The notes under the pieces were generated by a model. That model did not search any database, was not told the DNA's origin, and saw only the letters and a list, made by a program, of their open reading frames with translations. Positions 9,971 through 21,840 of a stretch of DNA of 64,000 bases are shown here, in pieces (the stretch's first letter is position 1; every line of letters starts with the position of its first letter). The DNA comes from Vesta saturnalis (lineage: Eukaryota; Arthropoda; Insecta; Coleoptera; Lampyridae). Where the stretch lies: assembly GCA_036346205.1 (NCBI GenBank), contig JARFJB010000987.1:1809501-1873500 (forward strand), written 5' to 3'. The position numbers and the translations under genes are program-made.

Positions 9971-10120
9971 TGTTGTAATAATGATTGTAATATTATTTAT
10001 ATGTTTATTTTATTGAACGGTTACATTAAAGTACATGAATGAATTGCTGTGTTTTTACCGATGGTGGCGGGGGTGCCGTTGTTGCCGTTTTTGTGATGTG
10101 TCGCACTTACCTATGTGACA
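9971..10120 (-). repeat. 5' LTR of the mini Gypsy element
   Basis: 150 bp, TG...CA bounded, near-identical partner of 9100-9249. Confidence 0.85.
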
Positions 10121-10232
10121 GTTGGTAACGATTTACACCATATCGACTTATAGGCAATCACTATTTAAAAAAAAATCTTATTTGGCCTGCATATGACATC
10201 TTATGTTCGTGTCCATGTTGCGTTAGCAAAGA

Positions 10233-10310
<78 letters not shown>
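10233..10310. repeat. (TA)n microsatellite
   Basis: About 39 uninterrupted TA units. Confidence 0.98.
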
Positions 10311-10313
<3 letters not shown>

Positions 10314-10319
10314 TATTAT

Positions 10320-11200
10320 TTCATATTCTCGCTTATATAAAATGCACATAGTACAGCCTTATTACTTTCTTATATCCACCTTGGTAAACAACTGAAAAAT
10401 CATAAAAGCGCAAAGGTAAAATATTCTGTATAGGAATGTAATCAAGTTCTTAATGTGATTTCGTACAATGCAAATCTTCAAAATTGTATTTTCGTCAATG
10501 TAAATTAACTAAATTTTAACATTATAAAAGTCATGCACTTAAGGTACTAACATTCTTAAATGCACGTCACATAATTTTATAATGAATGCAAACCAATGAA
10601 CTAATTCAGAAGATTTAAACTCTAAAAGCAAGTTTCAATACCACTTTAACGTTAAAACTTTCGCAACCTAATTTATATTTAAAACATGACTGCCATGGAG
10701 ATATATTTGGTGTATTCTTTCAGAATATTGATGGAAGAAATTAAAAGATGACTGTTGTTTCTAATATCGTATACTTACAGTGATTAGTAGGTAGTTAACC
10801 TATTTATTTAATACGCAACTTTGTTTCCAATAAAACACTATAGGTTTAATAACTTCATTAACTTTTAAATATTGCTATTAAAATCTTTTATAAAGAAAAC
10901 CTATCTAAATTGAACTACTTAAAAAAATGCCTTCATATTTTAATATAAACTTCATGGTTCTTCAGATATTCACGAAAATCGCTTTAGGGAATTTCTTGTT
11001 TTTTAGGGCTGATTTATTTCCTTACACAAAGCTTTCAAGAAAACATCTAAAACTTTATTCTTTTTAAAAAATGTCTGAACAAATTTTTCTAAATATTTAA
11101 TAGTTTTCGAGATATCCGCGAAATGTGCTTTAACGTGTTCTATAAAATAATTTTATTTATAAACAGATTTTAACCAAAACTTGATAGAACCGAGATATTC
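10320..11200. other. No supported gene
   Basis: AT-rich sequence. I see no coding or repeat structure that I can support. Confidence 0.4.
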
Positions 11201-11219
11201 CAGTAATAACTCAAAGACG

Positions 11220-11267
11220 GCCAAGTAGACGGATGTACATACGGACATATAAACGAACACATACCGA

Positions 11268-11327
<60 letters not shown>

Positions 11328-11480
11328 GGGACGCACAGACGAGCACACAGACGGGCACACAGACGGATGCAGACGGACACACACGCACACCACACACGTA
11401 CACACATGCACCCACACACACATAAACACACGCGCACGACACACCTACACACAAACACGCACGCACGCACCCTCCCACCC
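11220..11480. repeat. (CA)n microsatellite and degenerate CA-rich tract
   Basis: A pure (AC)n run at about 11270-11325 is followed by degenerate CA/GA-rich sequence. The six overlapping open frames here are low-complexity artefacts. Confidence 0.97.
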
Positions 11481-11499
11481 ACCCAGCCAAGCACCCTTC

Positions 11500-14000
11500 C
11501 ACCTTAATGGTTTTAAAAATGCTAAAGAAAATATGTATATATCCGTAAAAACCTCGTCATCGATTTTTTTCATGAAAGCAATACGTTCCTTATGTTTTCG
11601 CGCATAAGAACGTAAAAATACTCTGAACTGAAGATAATTAGTACCAAACAAGTTTAAGTATCAAATAATGTATCGCCAATATCCAAGGGCTCAGATTTAG
11701 GTTATTGCTCTTGAACTAGTGTCAATGTTAACTTACGGAAAGTCTAAAGGATCGGGCGCCATGCTCATTTAAACCGGGTCAAGGTATTAAAGTAAAGGAC
11801 TAAAAACAAGGTCAAGATAAAATTTTGGGCAAACTGAAACGGGCGAGGTTAAGTTGCTGGGACGAAGTTAATGTCAGCCAAAAACAAATGCACTTTTCAA
11901 GCTGAAACCGGTAATATGAGATCAGTTGTTTCAAGTTTACGTAATCCAATTTTGTTAAATTTGTTTTTTGGTGATATTTTTCGTCTTTAACCTTGCCTAG
12001 TCTGTACAAAGCGTCCTGGAACGTCATTTGCAAAACAGTTTTGATAAAATTCAATTTAGCTGTTTATCGTTACTAAAATAAAATGTATTGTAGGTGGCGG
12101 ACCGCGAAAATTTTATTATTGTAATAAAAATTTGTCAAATCTCCATTGTTACCGCGATAGAAAGATTATTAGTGGATTTTTAATATCTTGATAATACATC
12201 GTAATTTGCTAATGTTTTCAAAATATTTTATTTTTATGTAAGAAATGTGAGAATGCATGTAACTGATATTTGAAAAACACATGTTAGAGTCTGACTAGCA
12301 GGTGTACGCTTGAAAGAATGCTTTACTGAAGGGGCTGAACGAATAATTGTAATTTCTTAATGGAAAAACGTCACTACCTTAATAAGTAATTGTACAGACC
12401 GCCATCAAAAGATATCTTTGTTTGTTACTTAGAAACTCGAGAGTTACATGTAGGGTTGTTACGGCCGAATGCATATTTTTAAAATTAAGATGTGCAATAA
12501 TTGATATGAAACTGTTGCAACGTAAATTAATGTTTCTTCTTCTTATATTACTTTTGAAAAATGGGGCTTCATTGCAGGAATAAAGATAGTTAGGTTTAAA
12601 ATCGGGGGAAGGCAGTTACAGTTCGAGTGTCAATCGAGCCAGATCGATTTTTGGTTAATTAAAAACTCCCATTGTAAACAGTTTGTCTTTAACATATTTC
12701 GTGCGTGTACATTTTCTTTTGAATTAGCCAACACTAATTTGTCTTTTCTTTCGAGTGTTAGTTAGTTAGATAACATATTAAATACCAAACATTGCCTTGC
12801 AAATGCATCTTATTCGTACGCGGGCTCATTAAGTTGAAATCTGCTAAAATAAAAGACACTACAGGGCCTCTCCCTCTGGTATTTTTGTAAATTAGCATTG
12901 TTGTTTGTTGTTTATATTTATATTAGTGTAGAGGTGGCTGGTGAACGAGTGCATGACACCGCCGGTTATTAATTGTAAAAGGCAATTGCCGGTAGGTACA
13001 CACTCCCGGGACAGACCATTAAACACCTCGAATTTTATTTTTATTGTTTTTATTGTTCTATATATGAATGTGTAACCTGAGAAAGGAGCACTGTATTTTT
13101 CTAACGCCCTCAAATTTATATATCGGTCACGATGTGGTGATCTATTTATAACTTACCATGTAAGGCTTTGTTTTACTGAGTTTTTTTTGTGTCAGTTGTT
13201 AGGGAGAATTATTTGTCTGCGAGCTGATTTCTCTTTGTATGTGATTTATTGTAATTTGACTTATGTACTTTGTGCTTTGGTGGTCACTAAATAATTGTGT
13301 ACGTGTAAATTCCTTGTCTGTTTTCTTTTGTCTTTGCCTTTACCTTCTTATCACCTGTGCAATTTTACTGTTGTTGCATTTTATGTGTACCGTAATTTGC
13401 TTTATTGTTTTATGTGCTTATTCACTTAAAGAGCGGCATGATTGGTTTTAAATGGCCACATGTTTGGTATTACGATTTTTATTATGATTTTTATTTTGAT
13501 TATTTATGGCCAATTGTGCGTGTGACCACATGTGTTTTTTTATTATTGTGTTTCTGTGTAACTAAACTGTTTTTCATTCATTTTCTCTTCATGTTATAAT
13601 TTTGTATGCACTTTAATCTGATTTAATGGTGCTTTGTTATGTATTTAACCCTTTCATTGTTTTTTTTTTGTGTATTATTTGATTTATTAATGTACTTGTG
13701 CAATTGCTTATTTATGAATAAAGTGGGTTTTATTGGTGGTTCTTTCCCACAATAGTACATTAACGGGCAGAACCACCGCAGCGCAAAGCTCGTTGATTTT
13801 AATTTGAGTAGTCTCATTTTTTTTACCTGCCCCTCATGGTGCAACACTTACCTCATCCAATATATCTAATTTAGATAGCACTAGATACCACTAGACGGCC
13901 ACTTGATCAGATTTGAGGTTTGCGAGTAACTAATATCAAAAACCCCTTACTTGCATGAAGCCACGTTGAACATCCCAAACCTTAAACTGTTATTACACTT
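11500..14000. other. No supported gene
   Basis: AT-rich sequence with scattered short frames that lack recognisable motifs. T-rich frames at 13.2-13.6 kb look like compositional noise. GCACTAGATACCACTAGACGG at about 13.88 kb contains words also seen in repeat family X. Confidence 0.35.
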
Positions 14001-14007
14001 ACCTTAT

Positions 14008-15045
14008 CAATCAAAATTCTTCTAAATTACCAGGTACACTCACTTATCCCTCCGTACTTTTTACAATTACTCTTACTCCTCTCACCCTTATATATCGGAA
14101 CAATGATCGTACTTTTTCAATCTATCGGTACTTTTCCATGACGAATACACGTTTTAAATAATTCATAAAATCTTTCTCAAGCTTGCATATCCATATTTTA
14201 GGATTTCACTAGTAATTTCATCAATTCACGTATTTTTGCCATTCTTACTTACTTCTTATACTTTTCAAAACATGCTTGCCAGCATTTTTTTAATCCGTAC
14301 TCATCCTAGAGAGCATTCCCATTACATCCTACATTTGCCCATATTCCCCACATATCTGTACAGCACACTTGACAACAGTGCATTTCTACAAGCATATCCA
14401 CACTCTTTAATGTCACCGTTCCTTATTTTCTCGTTCCATATTTGCTTAATTCACATCCAAATATCTGGTTAAAGCTTCTGTATACGTTATCCTCGCCTAG
14501 TCAGTTACCAGTTTTTATAATTTAATTCGGGACGTTCGCACTACGTTCAATTCCTTTCTCCATACCCACTTTTGTCCTTAGCACATTCTAGATACAACTA
14601 AAGAGTGATCGACTCTACAGTCCGATCTACTCGTTACTTTTGTATTTCTAACCTAGTTTCTAAGTGCTCCATCAAAAATATCAACTCAATGACGCTTTTA
14701 AACTCAATTCTTCAAATGTGCATCAGACTGATTTAATCTTGAATCTCCAAGCTTTTCTAGAATGCGTTCCGTATGTTTTCTCTGTACACCCACCCATCCA
14801 TATGAATTTCCCAATAAAATCACTTTCGCTTAGCTTACATACACTAAAGTACGTTCTTCAAATCATTCCATACGTGCTTATATTCTTGATCGTTCTCTCC
14901 ATTCTGTAGAGCGTAACATGCAATAAAAATGATCTTTTGAAATTCCATTTTCATTACCAATCTACATTACCCAGAAGGATACCAGTTGATACTGTTTAAC
15001 ACTCATTTTTGCTTTCACTTACAATCACAATGTTTAATACAGGGT
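14008..15045 (-). mobile_element. RTE-like retrotransposon, decayed fragment D
   Basis: The segments line up in order with RTE copy C. 14008-14240 corresponds to the start of the RT domain, 14280-14560 to the linker, and 14530-15040 to the endonuclease region (for example GTAACATGCAATAAAAATGA matches the GCATGCAATAAGAAAAAT area near 47.35 kb). Many indels and substitutions have destroyed the frames, and internal segments are missing. It is the oldest-looking RTE copy here. Confidence 0.65.
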
Positions 15046-15743
15046 GTGTATTAAAAATTAATTTTCAGAACTTTACCGGTTATTTTAATTTATTGTATTT
15101 ACTCCTTGAAATAATTTTTCAAAACACCTTTTCACTATAAGGTTAGTATTGAACGTTGCGCCAAAAAGCCCTTGTGGTTACTTCTTTCTAGTATTGTATT
15201 AATGCTAGATCCAATCCACGTGTATAACGTAATAGCACTAACAGGTGTAATTTTACTTTTGCTAATATGTATTGGCTAATTGTTGAACTGACGCCGTAAA
15301 TATCCATTTAATGTCCCATGAGTCCAAAAAAATGGTTTTTGAAAAATGTCAAAAATGTATGTGTGTGCGTGTGTTTCTGCGTGTGCGTGTGTGTTGTTGC
15401 ATGCATGCCTGCGTGCGCGTGTACGTCTTTCGACTGTGATAACTCAATGAATTGAAAAGTGATTGTATTCAAATTTTGCATGAGTATGTATAACTAAAAT
15501 GTTCAGATCCAAGGAATTTTTGGTGGTGGTAGGTATATCTTCGAGGTAAGAAGTAAGAAATGATAATGTCATTTTCTTTTGGCCACGATTAAATCTAAAA
15601 CTTAAACAGCGCTTGTATTCAAATTTAGTGGTATTTAACGTATAACATCTAGATTTCAGTTATTTCATTTATTGAGTAAGTAGCAGGAGGGGTAGGTTTG
15701 CTTTCATGTTCAAATCTAAGAAAGCCAATCGTTTTTACTTACG

Positions 15744-15747
<4 letters not shown>

Positions 15748-15795
<48 letters not shown>
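15748..15795. repeat. (TA)n microsatellite
   Basis: About 24 TA units. Confidence 0.97.
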
Positions 15796-15799
<4 letters not shown>

Positions 15800-16114
15800 C
15801 ATATAAAATATAATAGCTCTATAAGCGGTTTAATGTGTCCTTTTACAGTTGCTAAACAATTGGTGCCTGTTTATTTATGTAATGTGGGATTTAATGTCGG
15901 ATCGAGACGGCTATCATGATGATAGGGAAATGGAATAAGCATAAAAAACCTAATATCGTTAAAACAAGTTTTAGGTTTTCTGCAATTTATGATGTAATCA
16001 AATCCCAGCATATCTTACGGTAGGATGAAGTGACTTGTTATTATGTTTAATTTGTTTAAGAAAAGAAAATAGTTACCTATTAATAATTAAGTTATTACAA
16101 CTAAATAAAGCCGT

Positions 16115-16116
<2 letters not shown>

Positions 16117-16158
<42 letters not shown>
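16117..16158. repeat. (TA)n microsatellite
   Basis: About 21 TA units, abutting repeat family X. Confidence 0.97.
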
Positions 16159-16159
<1 letters not shown>

Positions 16160-18045
16160 TCCACCTAGCGGTATATTTTAAAACTGCATACTGTAATAGT
16201 AATGCTGGAAATTTGCGATAAGGGGTCTAAGACTAACTTTTAAGGTAGGACGTATGCTTCTGGGTCTCAACACACTGTTGCGCACAATATATTTTGGTTT
16301 TAATTATGAATCATAATTAAATTTATAAATAAAAAAGATATAGGGTTTTAATCAATTATGATAAGTAATACTATTTTGAGATTTAAAACTAATGAATGTT
16401 TTCTGTAATAAAGGCTGGCGTTATTGGCAATGGAAAAATGCTTATTAAAATATTTTACATACAAGATCTGCCTTGGTGGAAACACCTCTGTCAAAAAGTC
16501 TCTTAGATTTATATGCCCTGAACGTCCTAAGTCGTTATTAAGCTGTTTATAAAAAAGATAAAGGGTTTTAATCATTTATTATAAGTAATACTATTTTGAG
16601 ATTTAAAACTAATGAATGTTTTTGTAGTATGGTTTGGCGTTGTTGGAAATGGAAAAATCACTCTAGATCAAATCAAACAATCAGATCAATCACAATCAAT
16701 CAAAGCAATTAACCAAATCAGTCAAATCAATCAACCTCAATTAAATTAAACAAGTAGCTGAGCTAACAATTCTTCATAACCTTCAGGTAACGATTCTCCT
16801 ACTGTATATACCTAGCTCCTATGAACGACCGCTTACTTTGTAGATAAGGCTAACCAACACTGAGAGCTGGTATTCGCCCTAAACTTGAGGGCACGGACGT
16901 GGGAAAACAGTCGATCATTCGCAAATCAATCTCAATCAATTCAATCTCAATCAAACAAATTATAACTTGCATAACTTACAACTAAAAATACTGGTTTGGC
17001 TTAACTTACAGCTTGCTAAGACCAACCACATTTCAAAAATACATGACATAGCTTTCGGCATTACTGTCAATATACAAGTATTAAATTAGTTTGTAACACT
17101 ATTGCAGGGTTTTGCGTACAGCGCTAAAAATACGTGTTATATTTAAATTAGTTAAAAACAACAAATATATAACCAAACTCGAAATCAGACCGCTATATTA
17201 TTTTACATACATACAAAGAAAGTCTTGGCGGAAATATCTCTGACAAAAGGAGCTCTAGATTTATAAACAATGTTGGACCCACAATTTCATTTTGTAACCG
17301 GACAAATACCCCGGGGGTATATAAACAAGCTAGCTTTCATTTACAAGTTTGGTAATACACAAACGTTTTGAAACTAACAACGATTTCGTTTCGTAAGGCA
17401 ATTACAATTTTGATAATACAGAAGCGTTTTAAAACTAACACGGTCTTCATTTCGTACGGCCGCTATAGAACGCTGTTTTATTTTATCCACGCTCATAATT
17501 ATCATTAGACGTCCATAATAACAATAATATCCCTCAAATTAATATGTACACTATTGGCGGATTTAGCATAGAGTGATAAAAACACGATTCACAGTTAAAT
17601 CAGTAAACATGTCTATACACCAACAAATATAACCAAACTTGAAATTAGTCCTCTAGCAATTAAATAAAGTAAAAAAAATAAGGGTAAGGGTTAAAATAAA
17701 AAACGAGCACTTACCAGGGCTGTTGCCGATAATTGTGTTGGAAGAACGCCTTGACAGGTTAAACAGCTGCTTACACCCACATAACATGTAACTTACACGT
17801 CTTGCTTATAACTGAATAATATAAAGTATTTAGAGCCTTCCAGCCATCATTAATATAAACCGCAATAACAACCTTTCACTATTCAAATGCATCAAAAGCC
17901 CTAATTAGCTAATTACGCGAAAATTGAAATGTGATGTTCACGTTCTTTGGGCGTATGATTACACTTATTTTTAAAATCAGACTTGCTTGTGACGTCATCT
18001 AGTGGTGTATTTTTAAACTAGCGAATGTTTTCTGTAATAGAAGTT
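16160..18045 (+). repeat. Dispersed repeat family X, plus-strand copy
   Basis: This region is built from modules that recur elsewhere. A block with CTAGTGGTGTATTTTTAAAC then TTTTCTGTAATAGA occurs, with variations, at about 16161, 16368, 16592 and 17996, at 22236, and in reverse at 54220-54345, 57645 and 60490. A second module (GCGGAAAT..CTCTGACAAAAG then TAGATTTATAAAC) is at 16470 and 17215, and in reverse at 53290, 61970 and 62120. Sequence rich in AATCAATCAA at 16660-16960 matches 54050-54190 in reverse. There is a direct duplication of about 110 bp at 16321-16440 and 16546-16665. No coding frame was found. Confidence 0.6.
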
Positions 18046-18218
18046 GATCGCGCTCGTCTCTCTCGTCTCTCCAGCGTCTCTCTCGTCACCCTGGCCTTTC
18101 TTGTTTCCCTCGTCTCTATCGTTTCTCTCCCTCTCGCTCGCTCATTTCTCACGTATCTCTCGTATCTCCCGTCTCTCTCTCCCCTCTCGCCTCTCACGCT
18201 TCTCAGCTTCCCTCTTAC
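18046..18218. repeat. Pyrimidine-rich low-complexity tract
   Basis: CTCT/CGTCTCT-rich sequence lies between family X and the 3' end of RTE copy B. Open frames through it are artefacts. Confidence 0.85.
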
Positions 18219-18424
18219 TTACTTTTTATTCACAGTCTTTCTCCATGATTTCCGATCACCGTATACCTCCCTAGCTTCCGCAAGATTCATGCATTGTCTC
18301 TGACATGCCCTTTTATTTTTAAAACTCCTTACCTCTCTTTCCTCTATCATACATTCTACTACGTTTAGTCAAGTTTTACGCGGCCTACCAGGCACGGCCT
18401 TACCTCTAACCTCACCCACATATA

Positions 18425-19756
18425 CAGGGTGCGGCAGTGAAACGGAAAGATTGGAGGTAGGGTTTGCAGCGCGCCGCGAAGTGGTGGGGGAGAAAGTAGC
18501 CAACTTGCCAACACCTGCATGATTTGCCATTTAGTTTACAATGGAGCGTTGGACGGGTGAGCATCGCGGTTACGCAGTTAAAGCCTATTTTCAAAATGGT
18601 GAGAGTTTAGTGCAAATGCGTCGTGACTTTCGACGGCATTTTAACATACCGCGCAACCAACCTGTTCCTTCAGATAAAGCGATAAAGACATTCGTAAACA
18701 ACCTCGCACAAACAGGATCGACGTCTAAAGAAAGGGGCGGTAGTGACAAAACAGTTCAAACCCCTGAAAATATCGAACGTGTTCGACAAGCAATGTTAAG
18801 AAGTCCATACCGATCTACCATCCGTCACGCCACACGCCTTGGAATAAGTGACAGATCGATAAGAAGGATTCTCCATAAGGATCTTGGATATCACCCTTAC
18901 AAAATACAGGTTGTGCAATCACTTAATCCGGGTGATTATCTACAGCGTATCCGTTTTTGGGAGGTTATGCTTGCCAGACTGGAAGAAAATGACAATCAAG
19001 TTGTGGACTTGTGGATGAGTGATGAGGCACACTTTCACCTCTCTGGTTTTGTTAATAAACAAAACTTCAGATACTGTGCAGAGGAAAACCCTCGTTTGCT
19101 TCATGAAACACCTCTTCATGCTCAGAAAGTAACAGTATGGTGTGCGATTTCGGCAAATATAATCATCGGTCCATATTTTTTTGAGAATGAGGCTAAAAAT
19201 TCCGTTACCGTTAATTCTGTGCGATACGTTGCAATGATTCATAATTTTCTCACCCCAAAACTTGAAGGCTTTCCAGTGAATGAAAACAGACTTTTCCAAC
19301 AAGACAGGGCAACAGGTCACACTGCAAGAATTTCAATGAATGCTGAAAATGCTTTGTTCCCAGGGCGTATCGCTTCTCGATATGGGGATATCAGTTGGCC
19401 CCCTCGGTCTTCCGACCTAACCGCCTGCGACTTCTTTCTTTGGGGATACCTAAAGATGAATGTGTTTGCAAATGATCCACCCAGGGGAATCCCAGCTCTC
19501 AAACAACGGATTCGTGACGAAATTGCAGCAATACCTATCGATATGCTGCGCAGAGTTATGCAAAACTTTCAGGTACGACTCCAAGAATGCATAAATTGTA
19601 ACGGAGAACATTGGCGGATGTAGTATTCAAAAAATAATTTTTTTTGGCATTGTAAATCAAATTGCTACTCTCCCATTAATGTATTAAAAATTATTTAAAA
19701 AAATCTTTAACAATAAAATTATTTACGAAATCTTTCTGTTCCACTGCCGGACCCTG
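18425..19756 (+). mobile_element. DD41D Tc1/mariner-superfamily transposon, apparently complete
   Basis: A 1332-bp element is flanked by TA dinucleotides (18423-18424 and 19757-19758). Its termini are inverted repeats of about 28 bp: CAGGGTGCGGCAGTGAAACG at the left and CAGGGTCCGGCAGTGGAACA at the right (minus strand), differing at a few positions. It holds one uninterrupted 360-codon transposase frame and an AATAAA at 19712. It sits inside the 3' UTR of RTE copy B, whose sequence resumes exactly on both sides. Confidence 0.93.
18541..19623 (+). CDS. DD41D transposase (Tc1/mariner superfamily)
   Basis: An intact 360-residue transposase that would cut and paste its own element in the nucleus. 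Residues 1-130 form two helix-turn-helix DNA-binding regions (an N-terminal block with WTGEHRGYAVKAYFQNG, then a block with ATRLGISDRSIRRILHKDL). The catalytic core follows: Asp161 in WMSDEAHF, Asp255 in LFQQDRATGHTA and Asp297 in WPPRSSDLTACDFFLWGYLK. There are 41 residues between the second and third Asp, the DD41D spacing of the rosa/VS-type families rather than DD34D of classic mariner. The usual proline before the last C-D is Ala here. The ATG at 18541 is the first in frame after the left repeat and the length fits the family. I see no frameshift or stop, so activity is possible. Confidence 0.92.
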   Translation: MERWTGEHRGYAVKAYFQNGESLVQMRRDFRRHFNIPRNQPVPSDKAIKTFVNNLAQTGSTSKERGGSDKTVQTPENIERVRQAMLRSPYRSTIRHATRLGISDRSIRRILHKDLGYHPYKIQVVQSLNPGDYLQRIRFWEVMLARLEENDNQVVDLWMSDEAHFHLSGFVNKQNFRYCAEENPRLLHETPLHAQKVTVWCAISANIIIGPYFFENEAKNSVTVNSVRYVAMIHNFLTPKLEGFPVNENRLFQQDRATGHTARISMNAENALFPGRIASRYGDISWPPRSSDLTACDFFLWGYLKMNVFANDPPRGIPALKQRIRDEIAAIPIDMLRRVMQNFQVRLQECINCNGEHWRM

Positions 19757-19979
19757 TATTTGCTTCGTTAATCTTGCATTGTTCATTCTCTCAATGTGAC
19801 CAAACCAACGTAATGTACAAACTTTTATATCTATCCATCATCGTCTTTTCCTCGCCACACTCCTTCATTTTGCACTCATTCTTTATCTTGAACCTTCCCG
19901 TTTTACCAAATACCCTTCTCAGGAATCTCATACCCACGGCATTTATTTTTGTTTCGTGCTTTTTGTGACATACCCATCT

Positions 19980-21674
19980 CTAACTTCCATACAGTGCTGA
20001 TGAGACAAACACGCCATTATAGATTGCTTGTTTCGCAGCTAGGCTCATGCTTTCGTTTCTGATTATCATACACATAGTTCCAATCACTTTCCTTCCAGCA
20101 TTGACCCTTCGTCCAATCTCGCCCTCCATTGTACAATCTGCAGTAAACGTTCGACCCAGATATACCAGCTCGTCCACTTGCTCCACAATTTCATCTTGCA
20201 GAGTAAATACTCTACTCTCCTTTCCATCTTCCCGATTGAACACCACAATCTTAGCTTTGTTCACGTTTATCTTTAGGTCCATGCTCTCACAGACTGTATC
20301 AGACTTCCTCAGAGCAGTTTGTACCTTATACGCACTGTCACTTAATAAGACTGTGTCATCTGCATACACCAGAAGTCGTACATTTACGTCACCAGCCATT
20401 ACACCATTTGTATCGGTACATGCTTGTCGAACATATTTATCCATGTATACATTGAACAACCACGGTGACATCACACAGCCTTGTCGCACTCCTTGCTCAA
20501 TATTAAAGTATTCATTCGCACCTTCTCTCACCTTAACACATGCCCGACTACCGTTGTATACTACCCTTATTCCGTTTATTAGACATTTATTTACGGCATA
20601 TTGATTTAATATTTCCCACAGCTTCTCGCTATTCACTCTGTCGTATGCTTTCTCCAAATCTACAAACGCACAGTACAACTTCCTTTTTACACTTAAACAC
20701 TTTTCTATCACCTGATGGAGAGCAACCATCTGATCGACACATCCTCTCCCTGTCATGAAGCATATCCCAAATCTTAGTTTGTGTAGTTTCTCTTCTTCTA
20801 TCAATCAGTATTCTTCCAAATACTTTACCAGGCACGCTGAGAAAACTTATTCCTCTTGCAATCACTCTTGTTCCGCTTACCCTTATACAACGGTACAATA
20901 ATCCCGCTCTTCCAATCACTCGGCACTTTTCCACACATAAGACATACATTAAACAATTCACACATTCTTCGTATAAGCTTTGCACCCCCATACTTTAGCA
21001 TTTCACCAGTGATTTCATCAATTCCTGCTCCCTTGCCGGTTTTCAACCTTCCTACCTTTTTCTCTACCTCATTTATCCCAATATCCTTCTCAGTTTCATT
21101 CATCATTCCTTCTACATTCTCCTTATTTAACTCTTCAGTCTTACTTTCCTCACTACTGTACAGCTTTCCGAAATATTCTTGCCATCATTTCATCACTTCA
21201 CAACCGTCCCATACTATTTCGTTGCTCATATTCATCACTCCTGCAGCGTTCTTCTTTGGGCCACTTTTTGTATTTTTTTTCCCTCAAAATCATACTGCAT
21301 TTTCTCTCCTTCCACAGCCATCACTTCCTCTTTACTTATTCTCACTGCCTCCTTCGCTTCTTTGTTTCTTAATCTGTACACCTCATGCAATCGTTTTTTC
21401 TCAGTCTCAATTTTGGCAGCAATCATTGCCATGTACGCATCTTTTTTCTTACACACTGCCTTTTTACCGCCTCATTCCACCAAGCACATTTTTTCCATCT
21501 ACCTACAGTCGCTCTTCCAAATATCTGCACGGCATAATTGACAACACAGTTTTTCAAGCTTATCCATGCACTTTCAACGTGAGCGTCTTTTATTTGTTCG
21601 TTCCACATTGTTTCATTCACATTCAACTCTTTATTCACAGCATCTGCGTATTTCATTCTCGCACCATTATCCAC
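19980..21674 (-). pseudogene. RTE copy B polymerase remnants (linker and RT)
   Basis: Three blocks read on the minus strand. At 21674-21235 lies the linker between endonuclease and RT (NGARMKYADAVNKELNVNE, KEAKEAVRISKEEVMA). At 21106-20825 is the RT N-terminus (GAGIDEITGEMLKYGG, IIVPLYKGK). At 20804-19980 is a 274-codon frame with GRGCVDQMVALHQVIEKC, YCAFVDLEKAYDRV, GVRQGCVMSPWLFN and the intact catalytic box LLVYADDTVLLSD. A small deletion near 20815-20870 relative to copy C separates the last two frames. The catalytic motifs survive but the reading frame does not. Confidence 0.82.
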
Positions 21675-21840
21675 TAGTTTGTCTACCCTAATTATGGACG
21701 TTCGGACTACGTTTGCTTCTCCAGACCCACTTTTGCCCTAAATACACTCTCGATACAACCAAACAGTGGTCGGATTCCCACTCCCAACCTTGCATTACTT
21801 TTATGTCTTTAGCCAGATTTCTAGCCGTTCATCATACACT

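Larger units (their letters stand above)
9100..10120 (-). mobile_element. Mini Gypsy-type LTR retrotransposon (complete ends, deleted interior)
   Basis: Two near-identical 150-bp direct repeats (9100-9249 and 9971-10120), each bounded TG...CA, enclose 721 bp with a Ty3/Gypsy-type gag fragment. The flanking bases ATTGG (left) and GTTGG (right) are consistent with a 4-5 bp target duplication. On the minus strand, TGGCGCAGTCGG directly follows the 5' LTR (primer-binding site) and an A-run ending in GGAGA directly precedes the 3' LTR (polypurine tract). There is no protease, RT or integrase, so it would have to be mobilised in trans. Confidence 0.85.
18219..21840 (-). mobile_element. RTE-like non-LTR retrotransposon, copy B
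   Basis: The copy runs on the minus strand from near the endonuclease/linker border (about 21840) to the 3' UTR (about 18219). It lacks roughly the last 60 bp and the tail seen in copies A and C. It is split at 18423-18424/19757-19758 by the DD41D transposon. Copy C gives the uninterrupted sequence at this point (CACGTATATTTGCTTCG), so the insertion point is known to the base. Confidence 0.85.

Noticed and set aside
10161..10349. YI-repeat open frame
   Set aside because: Product of the (TA)n microsatellite; the same applies to the frame at 15698-15919.
11153..11651. Overlapping Cys/Val- or His/Thr-rich open frames on both strands
   Set aside because: They translate the (CA)n/(GT)n microsatellite and have no domain.
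15041..15075. ACAGGGTGTGTATTAAAAAT as a possible mariner terminus
   Set aside because: No matching inverted end or transposase nearby.
18025..18303. Ser/Leu-rich plus-strand frames
   Set aside because: Low-complexity pyrimidine tract running into the RTE 3' UTR.
18940..19320. 126-codon minus-strand frame
   Set aside because: Antisense shadow of the DD41D transposase.
20047..20604. 185-codon plus-strand frame (and others at 8388-9033, 20856-21677, 45301-47346)
   Set aside because: Antisense shadows of the RTE reverse transcriptase; the minus strand carries the conserved motifs.
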